Assembly: GCA_966212505.1 (NCBI GenBank)
Contig: CBIHRS010000016.1
Span: 1-64,000, forward strand
Source of the DNA: CAMLIZ01 sp966212505
GTDB lineage: Bacteria; Pseudomonadota; Gammaproteobacteria; Burkholderiales; Burkholderiaceae_C
DNA: 64,000 nt
Direction: 5' to 3'
Shown: in pieces, positions 41,069-50,527 of the stretch
Layout: every line of letters begins with the position of its first letter
Numbering within the stretch: position 1 is the stretch's first letter
Notes under the pieces: generated by a model
Database searches by the model: none
The model's input: only the letters and a program-made list of their open reading frames with translations
Told to the model about the DNA's origin: nothing
Translations under genes and position numbers: made by a program

Positions 41069-41072
<4 letters not shown>

Positions 41073-41776
41073 GCGACGCCACTCCCACGCCCGAATCCAT
41101 TGCCGCCGTCGATGCCGCAATCACCTCGCGCCGTTCGATCCGAGCGTTCCTGCCCACGCCGGTGCCGCGCGAGACCATCGCAGAGATCCTGCGCGTGTCG
41201 TCGCGTGCCCCGTCGGGCACGAACACGCAGCCCTGGAAGGTCTACGTGCTGGCCGGCGAAGCCAAGGCCGCGCTCTCGGCCAAGATCCGTGCGGCCTACG
41301 ACGATCCGTCGCAGCGCGCGGCGCATCAGGAGGAGTACGCCTACTACCCGACCGAATGGGCGTCGCCCTACATCGACCGCCGCCGCAAGGTGGGGTGGGA
41401 TCTGTATGGCCTGCTCGGCATCGCCAAGACCGACAAGCAGCGCATGCACGAGCAGCACGGACGCAACTACGCGTTCTTCGATGCGCCGGTCGGCCTGATC
41501 TTCACGATCGATCGCATCATGCAGCAGGGCAGCTGGCTCGACTACGGCATGTTCCTCGAGAACATCATGATCGCGGCCCGCGCGCGCGGGCTGCACACCT
41601 GCCCGCAGGCGGCCTTCACGCAGTTCCACCGCATCATCACCGAGCATGTCGGTGCGCCGGCTTCCGAGATGGTGGTGTGCGGCATGTCGCTCGGCCATGC
41701 CGACTGGAGCCGAGTGGAGAACACGCTGCAGACCGAGCGCGAACCGGTCGAGAACTTCGTGCGCTTCATCGACTGA
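41069..41776 (+). CDS. Nitroreductase-family FMN oxidoreductase
   Basis: A 235-residue flavoprotein of the nitroreductase family: SRRSIRAFLPTPV (FMN phosphate binding), SRAPSGTNTQPW, and GLHTCPQAAF. It is the last gene of the overlapping trio HDAC-like, thioesterase, nitroreductase. It probably reduces nitro or quinone compounds with NAD(P)H. Confidence 0.9.
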
Positions 41777-41906
41777 ACAATCGAGCAGGCGTTCAGCTTC
41801 CCTTCAGTTTGCGCGGAAGGGCGATTCCTATAATCGTCCGCGCCCTTCCAGGAGACAAGGTCCGCTCGACGGACCGCGGGCGCGATCCACGACAAAAGGA
41901 CGCTGC

Positions 41907-43172
41907 ATGACGCCCTCGCTCCCCGCTCTGTTCGGCATTCCGCTCGACTTCATCCTTTTCGCCTGCGTGCTCGCGGGCGTGGCGCTCTTCCATCACCACA
42001 CGCTGCGCGTCGCGCTGATCGGCCTCGTCACGATCACGCTCTACAAGCTCGTGTTCACCGGCTTCCATGGGGTGCCGGGCGTGGGTGGCCTGGCTTCCCA
42101 CCTGGCCCATGAGTGGGTCACGGTGGCCAACCTGTTCGGCCTGCTGCTCGGGTTCGCGCTGCTGTCCGACCACTTCGAGAAGAGCCGCCTGCCGGCGCTG
42201 CTGCCCGACTACCTGCCCGACGACTGGAAGGGCGGGTTCGTGATGCTGGTGATGGTGTTCGTGCTATCGAGCTTTCTCGACAACATTGCCGCGGCGATGA
42301 TCGGCGGCACGATGGCCAGCGTGCTCTACAAGGGGCGCGTGCACGTGGGCTTTCTCGCGGCCATCGTCGCGGCCTCGAATGCAGGCGGTGCCGGCAGCGT
42401 GGTGGGCGACACCACGACCACGATGATGTGGATCGCCGGCGTGAAGCCGCTGCAGGTGCTCGAGGCCTACATCGCCGCGATCCCGGCGCTGCTGTTCTTC
42501 TGCTTCATCGCCGCGCGCCAGCAGCATGCGCACCAGCCGATCACCAAGGATGCGCCGGCCGGCCTGCGGGTCGAGTGGGTGCGCCTGCTGATCGTCGCGA
42601 TCATCCTGCTGACGGCGATCTGCACGAACGTGTACTTCAACATGCGGCAGCCCGAGGTGCTCGATCACTATCCGGTGATCGGCATCGCGGTGTGGGTCGC
42701 GATCTTCGTGACGATGCCGCTGCGCCGCCCGCAGTGGAGCCTGCTGACCGGTGCCGCACGCGGCAGCGTGTTCCTGCTGTCGCTGGTGCTGTGCGCCTCG
42801 ATGATGCCGGTGGAGCACCTGCCCGCAGCCTCGTGGCCCACCGCGCTGGGCCTGGGCTTCGTCTCGGCGGTGTTCGACAACATCCCGCTCACTGCGCTGG
42901 CGCTGCACCAGGGCGGCTACGACTGGGGCTTCCTGGCCTATGCGGTCGGCTTCGGCGGCTCGATGATCTGGTTCGGCTCGTCGGCCGGGGTTGCGCTGGC
43001 GAGCATGTATTCCGAAGCCCGCTCCGTCGGTGCGTGGGTGCGCAGCGGCTGGCATGTGGCGGTGGGCTACGTGCTCGGCTTTGCGGTGCTGCTCGCCGTG
43101 CTGGGCTGGCATCCCGATGCGGCGGTGAAGCCGGCGCCTGCGCCGGCCCCGGCGACCACGTCTGCCTCGTAG
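41907..43172 (+). CDS. NhaD-like ion/citrate-family permease
   Basis: A 421-residue inner-membrane protein with about 11 hydrophobic segments. SSFLDNIAAAMIGG and SNAGGAGSVVGDTTTTMMWIAG are the paired motifs of the ion transporter superfamily, closest in my reading to NhaD sodium/proton antiporters; SLC13 or citrate permease is the alternative. The tail is Ala/Pro-rich. It starts at ATG 41907 and is followed after eight bases by the dehydrogenase gene. Confidence 0.75.
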   Translation: MTPSLPALFGIPLDFILFACVLAGVALFHHHTLRVALIGLVTITLYKLVFTGFHGVPGVGGLASHLAHEWVTVANLFGLLLGFALLSDHFEKSRLPALLPDYLPDDWKGGFVMLVMVFVLSSFLDNIAAAMIGGTMASVLYKGRVHVGFLAAIVAASNAGGAGSVVGDTTTTMMWIAGVKPLQVLEAYIAAIPALLFFCFIAARQQHAHQPITKDAPAGLRVEWVRLLIVAIILLTAICTNVYFNMRQPEVLDHYPVIGIAVWVAIFVTMPLRRPQWSLLTGAARGSVFLLSLVLCASMMPVEHLPAASWPTALGLGFVSAVFDNIPLTALALHQGGYDWGFLAYAVGFGGSMIWFGSSAGVALASMYSEARSVGAWVRSGWHVAVGYVLGFAVLLAVLGWHPDAAVKPAPAPAPATTSAS

Positions 43173-43180
43173 GAGATCCG

Positions 43181-44176
43181 ATGCTGAAGGTTCTGGTCGC
43201 GCGTGCGGTATTCCCCGAGGTGGTCGAGCGCTTGCGCACGCACTTCGAGGTCGAGGACAACCCGAGCGACGAAGACTGGAGCCAGGCCGAGCTGATCCGC
43301 CGCCTGCAGGGCAGGGCCGGTGCGTTCATCACGGGCACGGTGCGCATCGACGATGCGGTGCTCGCGGCCTGCCCCGATCTGCGCGCGGTGTGCAACATGG
43401 CCGTGGGCTACAACAACATCGACCTCGCGGCGTGCACGGCGCGCGGCGTGCTGTGCACTAACACGCCCGATGTGCTCACCGAGACCACGGCCGACTTCGG
43501 CTTCGCGCTGATGATGGCCGCGGCGCGCCGCATCAGCGAATCGGAGCATTTCCTGCGCCGCGGCGAATGGCGCAAGTGGGCCTACGACATGCTGGTGGGC
43601 AGCGATGTGCATGGCGCCACGCTCGGCATCCTCGGCATGGGCCGCATCGGCCAGGCCATCGCGCGGCGCGGTGCGCTCGGCTTCGGCATGCGTGTGATTT
43701 ATCACAACCGCTCACGGCTCGACCCCGCGCTGGAGGCGCCGCTGGGCGCACAGTATGTCGACAAGGACACGCTGCTGCGCGAAGCCGATCACCTCGTGAT
43801 CGTGGTGCCGTATTCGGCGCAATCGCACCATGCGATCGGCGCGGCCGAGCTGCGCCTGATGAAGCGCAGCGCCACGCTCACCAACATCGCACGCGGCGGG
43901 GTGGTCGACGATGCCGCGCTGGCGGCTGCGCTGCGCGATGGCGTCATCGCTGCCGCGGGCCTCGATGTGTTCGAAGGCGAGCCGCAGGTGCATCCCGCGC
44001 TGCTCACGGTGCCCAACGTGGTGCTCACGCCGCACATCGCGAGCGCCACGGTGGCCACGCGCCGCGCGATGGCCGAGCTCGCCGCCGACAACCTCATTGC
44101 CGCGTTGGGGCAGGGCCCGCGCGCAGGCCGCCCGCCGACGCCACTGAACCCCGAAGTGCTCACGACAAACCCGTAG
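43181..44176 (+). CDS. D-2-hydroxyacid dehydrogenase (glyoxylate/hydroxypyruvate reductase type)
   Basis: A 331-residue NAD(P)-dependent enzyme. The Rossmann motif is LGILGMGRIGQAIARR; the catalytic residues are Arg in NIARGGVVDD, Glu in DVFEGEP and His in TPHIASAT. AGGAG (43171-43175) lies five bases before the ATG. It probably reduces glyoxylate or hydroxypyruvate. Co-transcription with the upstream permease is likely from the eight-base spacing. Confidence 0.9.
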   Translation: MLKVLVARAVFPEVVERLRTHFEVEDNPSDEDWSQAELIRRLQGRAGAFITGTVRIDDAVLAACPDLRAVCNMAVGYNNIDLAACTARGVLCTNTPDVLTETTADFGFALMMAAARRISESEHFLRRGEWRKWAYDMLVGSDVHGATLGILGMGRIGQAIARRGALGFGMRVIYHNRSRLDPALEAPLGAQYVDKDTLLREADHLVIVVPYSAQSHHAIGAAELRLMKRSATLTNIARGGVVDDAALAAALRDGVIAAAGLDVFEGEPQVHPALLTVPNVVLTPHIASATVATRRAMAELAADNLIAALGQGPRAGRPPTPLNPEVLTTNP

Positions 44177-44241
44177 TGGGCCGTCACCTCTCGCTGCCTA
44201 GAATGGCCCGCTGAACATCTCCGCAAGAGAGGGCCATCGCA

Positions 44242-44697
44242 GTGAAGATCAAGAGCCAGAAAGACTTCTGGTCCGGGTTGATGTTTATCGTGACCGGCAT
44301 CGTGTTCGCCGTTGGGGCGCTCAACTACAGCCTGGGCAGCGTCGAGAGTCCCGGGCCCGGCTATTTCCCGTTCGGTCTCGGCGTGCTGCTGGCGCTGCTG
44401 GGCGGCGTCGTGCTGTTCAAGGCTTTGACCATCGAGGTCGAAGGCGGCGACCGCATCGGTGCCATCGCATGGCGTCCGCTGATCGTCGTGGTCGGTTCGG
44501 TCACCATCTTCGGCTTCGCGCTGCCCCGTCTGGGGCTGGCGCTGTCGCTGCCGCTGCTGATCGTGCTGTCCAGCCTGGCGGGCAACGAGTTCCGCTGGAA
44601 GGACGTGCTGATCAACTGCGTGGCGCTCACCGTGGGCAGCTGGCTGATCTTCATCGTCGGCCTCAAGCTCAACATCGGCCTGTGGCCGGGCAACTGA
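44242..44697 (+). CDS. tctB: Tripartite tricarboxylate transporter, small membrane subunit
   Basis: A 151-residue membrane protein with four hydrophobic segments, typical of TctB (DFWSGLMFIVTGIVFAVGA, SPGPGYFPFGLGVLLALLG). It starts with GTG 44242. It pairs with TctA, encoded ten bases downstream. No periplasmic binding protein (TctC/Bug) is next to it; in Burkholderiales these are often unlinked. Confidence 0.92.
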   Translation: MKIKSQKDFWSGLMFIVTGIVFAVGALNYSLGSVESPGPGYFPFGLGVLLALLGGVVLFKALTIEVEGGDRIGAIAWRPLIVVVGSVTIFGFALPRLGLALSLPLLIVLSSLAGNEFRWKDVLINCVALTVGSWLIFIVGLKLNIGLWPGN

Positions 44698-44707
44698 GGG
44701 CCGCACG

Positions 44708-46222
44708 ATGGATCTGTTCCACAACCTCGCCATCGGCTTCCAGACGGCGCTGAGCCTGCAGAACCTGCTGTATGCCTTGTTCGGCGCGGTGCTGGGCACG
44801 CTGATCGGCGTGCTGCCCGGCCTGGGGCCGGTCGCGACCATCGCGATGCTGCTGCCGTCGATCTATGCACTCGATGCCACGCCGGCGCTGATCATGCTCG
44901 CGGGCATCTACTACGGCGCGCAATACGGCGGCTCCACCACCGCGATCCTGATCAACGTGCCGGGCGAATCGTCGTCGGTGGTCACCGCGATCGACGGCTA
45001 CCAGATGGCGCGGCAGGGCCGGGCCGGCGCGGCACTGGCCACCGCGGCGCTGGGCTCGTTCTTCGCCGGCTGCGTCAGCACGATGATCGTGGCGTGGATG
45101 TCCGAGCCGCTGATCGTGCTGTCGTTCAAGTTCGGCGATGCCGAGCGCTTCGCGCTGATGGTGCTGGGCCTGATCGGCGCGGTGGTGCTGGCCTCGGGCT
45201 CGCTGGTCAAGGCGATCTGCATGATCGTGCTCGGCCTGCTGCTCGGCCAGATCAACACCGACGTGATGACCGGCGTGCCGCGCTACAGCTTCGACCTGCC
45301 CGAGCTGATGGATTCCGAAGGCATCGGCTTCGTCGTCATCGCGATGGGCGTGTTCGGCTTCGGCGAGATCATCGCCAACCTTGGCCAGCCGGCCGAGCAC
45401 CGCGAGGTGTTCACGCACAAGGTCAGCGGGCTGTGGCCGACGAAGGAAGACTTCCGCCAGGCCTGGCCCGCGGCGCTGCGCGGCACCGCGCTGGGCTCGG
45501 TGCTGGGCGTGCTGCCGGGCGGCGGCGCGCTGCTGGCCTCGTTTGCCGCCTATTCGCTGGAGAAGAAGGTCGCCAAGGATCCCAGCCGTTTCGGCAAGGG
45601 CGCGATCCAGGGCGTGGCCGGCCCCGAGAGCGCCAACAACGCCGGCGCGCAGACCTCGTTCATCCCGATGCTGACGCTGGGCATTCCGCCCAATGCGGTG
45701 ATGGCGCTGATGATCGGCGCGATGACGATCAAGGGCATCCAGCCCGGCCCGCAGGTGATGAGCACCAACCCGACGCTGTTCTGGGGCCTGATCGCATCGA
45801 TGTGGATCGGCAACCTGATGCTGGTGGTGCTGAACCTGCCGCTGATCGGCATCTGGGTCAGGCTGCTGACGGTGCCTTACCGCTTCCTGTTCCCGGCGAT
45901 CGTGGTGTTCTGCTGCATCGGCTCGTACACGCTGAAGAACAACGGGTTCGATGTCTACATGACCGCGCTGTTCGCGTTTGTCGGCTATGTGTTCCACAAG
46001 CTCGGCTGCGAGCCGGCGCCGCTGCTGCTGGGCTACATCCTCGGGCCGATGATGGAAGAGAACCTGCGGCGTGCGCTGAAGCTGGCGCATGGCGACTGGA
46101 GCACCTTCATCACGCGGCCGCTGTCGGCCGGGCTGCTGGTGGCGGCGGCGCTGCTGATGCTGGTGGTGCTGCTGCCGTCGATCCGCAGCAAGCGTGAGGA
46201 GGCGTTCCAGGACGCCGACTGA
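44708..46222 (+). CDS. tctA: Tripartite tricarboxylate transporter, large membrane subunit
   Basis: A 504-residue permease with about 11-12 transmembrane segments and the TctA signatures GVLPGLGPVATIAMLLP and YYGAQYGGSTTAILINVPGE. With TctB and a periplasmic binding protein it imports carboxylates or related acids. The gamma-glutamyltransferase gene follows after 20 bases, so gamma-glutamyl compounds or their acid products could be related to the substrate (inference from position). Confidence 0.95.
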   Translation: MDLFHNLAIGFQTALSLQNLLYALFGAVLGTLIGVLPGLGPVATIAMLLPSIYALDATPALIMLAGIYYGAQYGGSTTAILINVPGESSSVVTAIDGYQMARQGRAGAALATAALGSFFAGCVSTMIVAWMSEPLIVLSFKFGDAERFALMVLGLIGAVVLASGSLVKAICMIVLGLLLGQINTDVMTGVPRYSFDLPELMDSEGIGFVVIAMGVFGFGEIIANLGQPAEHREVFTHKVSGLWPTKEDFRQAWPAALRGTALGSVLGVLPGGGALLASFAAYSLEKKVAKDPSRFGKGAIQGVAGPESANNAGAQTSFIPMLTLGIPPNAVMALMIGAMTIKGIQPGPQVMSTNPTLFWGLIASMWIGNLMLVVLNLPLIGIWVRLLTVPYRFLFPAIVVFCCIGSYTLKNNGFDVYMTALFAFVGYVFHKLGCEPAPLLLGYILGPMMEENLRRALKLAHGDWSTFITRPLSAGLLVAAALLMLVVLLPSIRSKREEAFQDAD

Positions 46223-46242
46223 ACACAACCGGGAGACGCGAG

Positions 46243-47868
46243 ATGCCTACTGCCTTCGACTGGACCCGCGGCTATCCCTCCACCCGTCTGCCGGTCTTCG
46301 GCCGCAACGTCGTGGCCACCTCGCACCCGCTGGCCGCGCAAGCGGGCCTGCGCATGCTGTGGCAGGGCGGCAATGCGGTGGATGCGGCGATCGCCGCGGC
46401 GGCCGCGATGACGATCTGCGAGCCCTGCAGCAACGGGCTGGGCTCGGATGCGTTCTGCATCCTGTGGGATGGCAGGCGGCTGCACGGGCTCAATGCATCG
46501 GGCCGCGCGCCGGCCGCATGGACGCCCGAATACTTCGGCCTCAAGCACGGCGCGGGCCGGCCGCATCCGCCGGTGCGCGGATGGGATGCCGTCACCGTGC
46601 CAGGCGCGGTGGCGAGCTGGGTCGCGCTGAGCGAGCGCTTCGGCCGCTTGCCGTTCGCCGACCTGATGGCGCCGGCCATCGACATCGCCGAGCGAGGCTA
46701 TGCGGTGCCGGTGGTGGTGCAGCAGAAGTGGCACGCTGCGGCTCAGGTGCGCGAGCTGGTGTCGCAGCCCGGCTTCGCGGCCACCTTCCTGCCGCGCGGG
46801 CGTGCACCCGAGGTGAGCGAACTGTTCCGCATGCCGTCGGCGGCTAGGGCGCTGCGGCTGATCGGTGAGACGCGCGGACAGGCCTTCTACGAGGGCGAGA
46901 TCGCCGAATGCATCGCGCGCCACGCCCAGCAGGAGGGCGGCGCGATGACGGTGCAGGACCTGGCGGGCTACCGGCCCGAATGGGTCACCCCGATCGAGAC
47001 CACCTACCGTGGCCACACGCTGCATGAGATCCCGCCCAACGGGCAGGGCATCGCGGCGCTGATCGCGCTCGGCATCGTGTCGAACTTCGAGCTGGGCGCG
47101 TCGCAGCCCGACAGCCCCGAGGCCCTGCATCTGCAGATCGAGGCGATGAAGCTCGCGTTCGCCGATGTCTACCGCTACGTGGCCGAACCTTCCGCGATGG
47201 AGGTCTCCGCCGAGCAGATGCTCGACAGCGGCTACCTCGCCTCGCGCGCGAAGCTGATCGACCCGCGGCGTGCGCAGGATTTCGGCGCCGGCAACCCGGT
47301 GAAGGGCGGCACGATCTACCTCACCGCGGCCGATGCCAGCGGCATGATGGTGAGCTTCATCCAGAGCAACTACATGGGTTTCGGCTCGGGCGTGGTGGTC
47401 CCCGAATACGGCGTGTCGCTGCAGAACCGCGGCCATGCCTTCAGCCTCGATCCCCGCAGCGCCAATGCCGTGGCACCGGGCAAGCGGCCGTTCCACACGA
47501 TCATTCCCGCCTTCCTGACGAAGGACGGGCAGCCGGTGATGAGCTACGGCGTGATGGGCGCCAACATGCAGCCGCAAGGCCACATGCAGACGCTGGTGCG
47601 CATGCTCGATTTCCAGCAGCCGCCGCAGGCCGCCTGCGACGCGCCGCGCTGGCGCTTCAACCAGGGCCTGTCGATCAACGTCGAGAGCGCGATGGACCCG
47701 GCGACCGTGCAGGCGCTGAAGGCGCTGGGCCATCAGGTCGAGGCCATCAACGACAGCTACCAGGACTTCGGCGCCGGCCAGTTCATCTGGAACCTCGGCG
47801 ATCCGGCGGTGCAGGGCTACATGGCCGCCAGCGATCCGCGCCGCGACGGGCAGGCGGTCGCGTTCTGA
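46243..47868 (+). CDS. ggt: Gamma-glutamyltransferase family protein
   Basis: A 541-residue N-terminal-nucleophile hydrolase. Family segments: NAVDAAIAAAAAMTICEP, PNGQGIAALIALGI, the self-cleavage/nucleophile Thr in VKGGTIYL (about 355), and SNYMGFGSGVVVPEYG. No signal peptide is evident, so it may be a cytoplasmic member acting on imported substrates. It lies in a likely operon with tctBA and overlaps the GNAT gene by one base. Confidence 0.9.
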   Translation: MPTAFDWTRGYPSTRLPVFGRNVVATSHPLAAQAGLRMLWQGGNAVDAAIAAAAAMTICEPCSNGLGSDAFCILWDGRRLHGLNASGRAPAAWTPEYFGLKHGAGRPHPPVRGWDAVTVPGAVASWVALSERFGRLPFADLMAPAIDIAERGYAVPVVVQQKWHAAAQVRELVSQPGFAATFLPRGRAPEVSELFRMPSAARALRLIGETRGQAFYEGEIAECIARHAQQEGGAMTVQDLAGYRPEWVTPIETTYRGHTLHEIPPNGQGIAALIALGIVSNFELGASQPDSPEALHLQIEAMKLAFADVYRYVAEPSAMEVSAEQMLDSGYLASRAKLIDPRRAQDFGAGNPVKGGTIYLTAADASGMMVSFIQSNYMGFGSGVVVPEYGVSLQNRGHAFSLDPRSANAVAPGKRPFHTIIPAFLTKDGQPVMSYGVMGANMQPQGHMQTLVRMLDFQQPPQAACDAPRWRFNQGLSINVESAMDPATVQALKALGHQVEAINDSYQDFGAGQFIWNLGDPAVQGYMAASDPRRDGQAVAF

Positions 47869-48722
47869 TGGTCCCATCGCTGGGCTGGCGCAGCGAGCTG
47901 CTGTTCGCGCGCTTCGATGCGCAGATCACCGAGGCGGCCGGTCACCTCGTGGTGCGCACGCCGCACAACCCGACCTTCTACTGGGGCAACTTCCTGCTGT
48001 GGCATCGCGCGCCCGGTGAGGCCGATCTCGCGCCGTGGCTGCATCGCTTCGAGCAGGCGATCAGCGGGCCGCAGCCGGCCTCGCGGCATGTGGCCTTCGG
48101 CCTCGACGTGCCGCATGTGGCGCTGCCGCGCAGCTTCGCCGAAGCAGGCTTCGAACTCAGCGGCATGGCGGTGATGACGCTCACGGCCGGGCAGTTGCGC
48201 GAGCCGGGCCTGATGCGTGGGGGCCCCTTCGAGATCCGCCCGCTGCGCCTGCCCGCCGAGGCCGAGGCGGCGATCGATCTGCAGATGCTGTGCAACGACC
48301 AGGGCTTCGAGCCGCAGGGCTACCGCCGCTACCGGCACGAGCAGATGCAGCGTTGCGCAGCGATGTCGGCCGCGGGGCTGGGCGAATGGTTCGGCGTGTG
48401 GCACCAGGGCGAGCTCGTGGCCGACTGCGGCCTCTTCCGCGAGGGTGACGAGGTGCCGGCCGGCGAGCGCATCGCGCGCTTCCAGCATGTGGAGACACAT
48501 CCGCAGTGGCGCCGCCGCGGCCTGTGCCGGGCGCTGGTGCATGCGGCCTGCTGCCATGGCTTCGGGGCGATGGGCGTGCCGCGGCTCGTGATGTGTGCCG
48601 ACCCCGACGACGTGGCCATCGGCATCTATGAATCGCTCGGCTTCCGCCGCGAAGGCTGGCTGTGGCAGATCCAGCGCCGCGCGCCCGAGGACCGCATGCC
48701 GCAAGTCGGCCTTTCTGCCTGA
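47868..48722 (+). CDS. GNAT-family N-acetyltransferase
   Basis: A 284-residue protein. The C-terminal half is a GNAT domain with the acetyl-CoA loop HPQWRRRGLCRALV and a later YESLGFRREG. The N-terminal half (about 1-120) is a degenerate or specialised extension. It starts on the last base of the ggt stop codon, so the two are coupled. The substrate is unknown. Confidence 0.82.
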   Translation: MVPSLGWRSELLFARFDAQITEAAGHLVVRTPHNPTFYWGNFLLWHRAPGEADLAPWLHRFEQAISGPQPASRHVAFGLDVPHVALPRSFAEAGFELSGMAVMTLTAGQLREPGLMRGGPFEIRPLRLPAEAEAAIDLQMLCNDQGFEPQGYRRYRHEQMQRCAAMSAAGLGEWFGVWHQGELVADCGLFREGDEVPAGERIARFQHVETHPQWRRRGLCRALVHAACCHGFGAMGVPRLVMCADPDDVAIGIYESLGFRREGWLWQIQRRAPEDRMPQVGLSA

Positions 48723-48762
48723 CGAAAGCAGCCTCGGCATCGCGTTCATAGAATCGATCGCG

Positions 48763-49659
48763 ATGTCTTCCACTTCACGCAGCGCGCCTGTCTGGCCCGG
48801 GCTCGCGCTGGCACTGCTCGGTTCGATCGCCTTCTCCGGCAAGGCCATCATCGTCAAGCTGGCCTATCGCTACGGCGTCGACGCGGTCACGCTGATCATG
48901 TACCGCATGCTGTTCGCGCTGCCGATGTTCCTCGTGCTGGCGTGGTGGGCCGGGCGCGGCAAGCCGCCGCTCGCGCGGCGCGACTGGCTCGCGGTGCTGG
49001 GGCTGGGCTTCAGCGGCTACTACCTCGCGAGCTACCTCGACTTCGCCGGGCTGCAGTACATCAGCGCCAGCTTCGAGCGGCTGATCCTCTACCTCAACCC
49101 GACCATCGTGCTCGCGCTCGGCGTGCTGCTGTTCAAGCGCCGCGCCACGCTGAAGCAGCTGTCGGCGCTGGCGGTCAGCTATGCCGGCGTGCTGGTGGTG
49201 TTCGGCCACGAGATGACGCTGCAGGGCGCCAACGTGGTGCTGGGCGCGGTGCTGGTGTTCGGCAGCGCGATCAGCTATGCGGTCTACCTCGTCTACAGCG
49301 GCGAGGAGGTCAAGCGCCTGGGCTCGATGCGGCTCACCGGCCTGGCCACCTCGGTGGCCTGCGTGCTGTGCATCGCGCAGTTCGTGATCGTCAAGCCGAT
49401 GTCGGCGGCGGCAGTGGCGCCCGAGGTGATCGGCCTCTCGATGCTGAACGCCACGGTGTGCACGTTTGCGCCGGTGCTGATGGTGATGATGGCGATCGAG
49501 CGCATCGGCGCGACACTGGCGGCGCAGACCGGCATGGTCGGGCCGATGTCGACCATCCTGATGGGCGTGTTCATCCTGCGCGAGCCGTTCACGCCATGGA
49601 TCGCGCTCGGCACGGTGCTGGTGATCGCGGGCGTGTGGCTGCTGGCCCGCTGGCGTTGA
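48763..49659 (+). CDS. EamA/DMT-family transporter
   Basis: A 298-residue inner-membrane protein with ten hydrophobic segments in two EamA repeats (about 10-140 and 155-295; SAISYAVYLVYSGEEV begins the second). ATG 48763 was chosen over upstream frame. It probably exports a metabolite or amino acid. The SDR gene follows 12 bases after its stop. Confidence 0.88.
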   Translation: MSSTSRSAPVWPGLALALLGSIAFSGKAIIVKLAYRYGVDAVTLIMYRMLFALPMFLVLAWWAGRGKPPLARRDWLAVLGLGFSGYYLASYLDFAGLQYISASFERLILYLNPTIVLALGVLLFKRRATLKQLSALAVSYAGVLVVFGHEMTLQGANVVLGAVLVFGSAISYAVYLVYSGEEVKRLGSMRLTGLATSVACVLCIAQFVIVKPMSAAAVAPEVIGLSMLNATVCTFAPVLMVMMAIERIGATLAAQTGMVGPMSTILMGVFILREPFTPWIALGTVLVIAGVWLLARWR

Positions 49660-49671
49660 GGAGAGTAGACG

Positions 49672-50460
49672 ATGGATCTCGGGATCAAGGGCAAGTGGGC
49701 GCTGGTGTGCGCTGCGAGCAAGGGGCTCGGCAAGGGCTGCGCGAGCGCGCTGGTGCGCGAGGGCGTCAACGTGGTGATCACCGCGCGCGGCGCCGACGTG
49801 CTGGAACAAACTGCCAATGAACTGCGCGCGCTGGGCATCGGGGCCGAAGTGCGTGCGGTGGCCGGCGACATCACCACGCCCGAAGGCCGCGCGGCGGCGC
49901 TGGCCGCGTGCCCGCAGGTCGACATCCTCGTCAACAACGCCGGCGGTCCGCCGCCCGGCGATTTCCGCGACTGGCACCGCGACGACTGGATCAAGGCGGT
50001 GGAGGGCAACATGCTCACGCCGATCGAGCTGATCAAGGCCACGGTCGATGCGATGGCGGAGCGCGGCTTCGGCCGCATCGTCAACATCACCTCGAGCGCG
50101 GTGAAGGCACCGATCGAGACGCTGGGCCTGTCGAACGGCGCGCGCTCGGGGCTCACCGGCTTCGTCGCCGGGCTGGCGCGGCAGTCGCGCCTGGCCTCGC
50201 GCAACGTCACGATCAACGGCCTGCTGCCCGGCCAGTTCGACACCGACCGCCTGCGCAAGACCAGCGAGGCTGCGGCTGCACGCACGGGCCAGGATTTCGA
50301 GACGCTGTGGGCCCGGCGCACCGAGGCGATTCCGGCGCGGCGCTTCGGCAGCGCCGAAGAGTTCGGCGCGGTCTGCGCCTTCCTCTGCAGCGCGCAGGCC
50401 GGCTATCTCACCGGGCAGAACATCCTGCTCGATGGGGGCGCATACCCCGGCACCTTCTGA
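49672..50460 (+). CDS. SDR-family protein with altered catalytic motif
   Basis: A 262-residue short-chain dehydrogenase fold: cofactor motif AASKGLGKGCASAL (variant of GxxxGxG), NNAGG, and SSAVKAPIETLGLSNGARSG where the active-site YxxxK should be. At the expected spacing the Tyr is Ser and the Lys is Arg (SNGAR). It is annotated FabG-like in many genomes, but normal SDR catalysis is doubtful without Tyr and Lys. The end (QNILLDGGAYPGTF) is typical of the fold. Confidence 0.88.
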   Translation: MDLGIKGKWALVCAASKGLGKGCASALVREGVNVVITARGADVLEQTANELRALGIGAEVRAVAGDITTPEGRAAALAACPQVDILVNNAGGPPPGDFRDWHRDDWIKAVEGNMLTPIELIKATVDAMAERGFGRIVNITSSAVKAPIETLGLSNGARSGLTGFVAGLARQSRLASRNVTINGLLPGQFDTDRLRKTSEAAAARTGQDFETLWARRTEAIPARRFGSAEEFGAVCAFLCSAQAGYLTGQNILLDGGAYPGTF

Positions 50461-50527
50461 GCCCTTTTCTGCACCTGAAAGCTGCGCGGCGCACACTGCA
50501 ATCCTCGTGTCCACGCAGGGGATGGCC

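Noticed and set aside
44669..47877. Two long minus-strand frames (519 and 614 codons).
   Set aside because: They are antisense to tctA and ggt and show the His/Arg/Ala-rich composition of shadow frames.
49672..50460. Calling the SDR protein a confident FabG reductase.
   Set aside because: The YxxxK motif is missing, so the common annotation is not supported by the active site.
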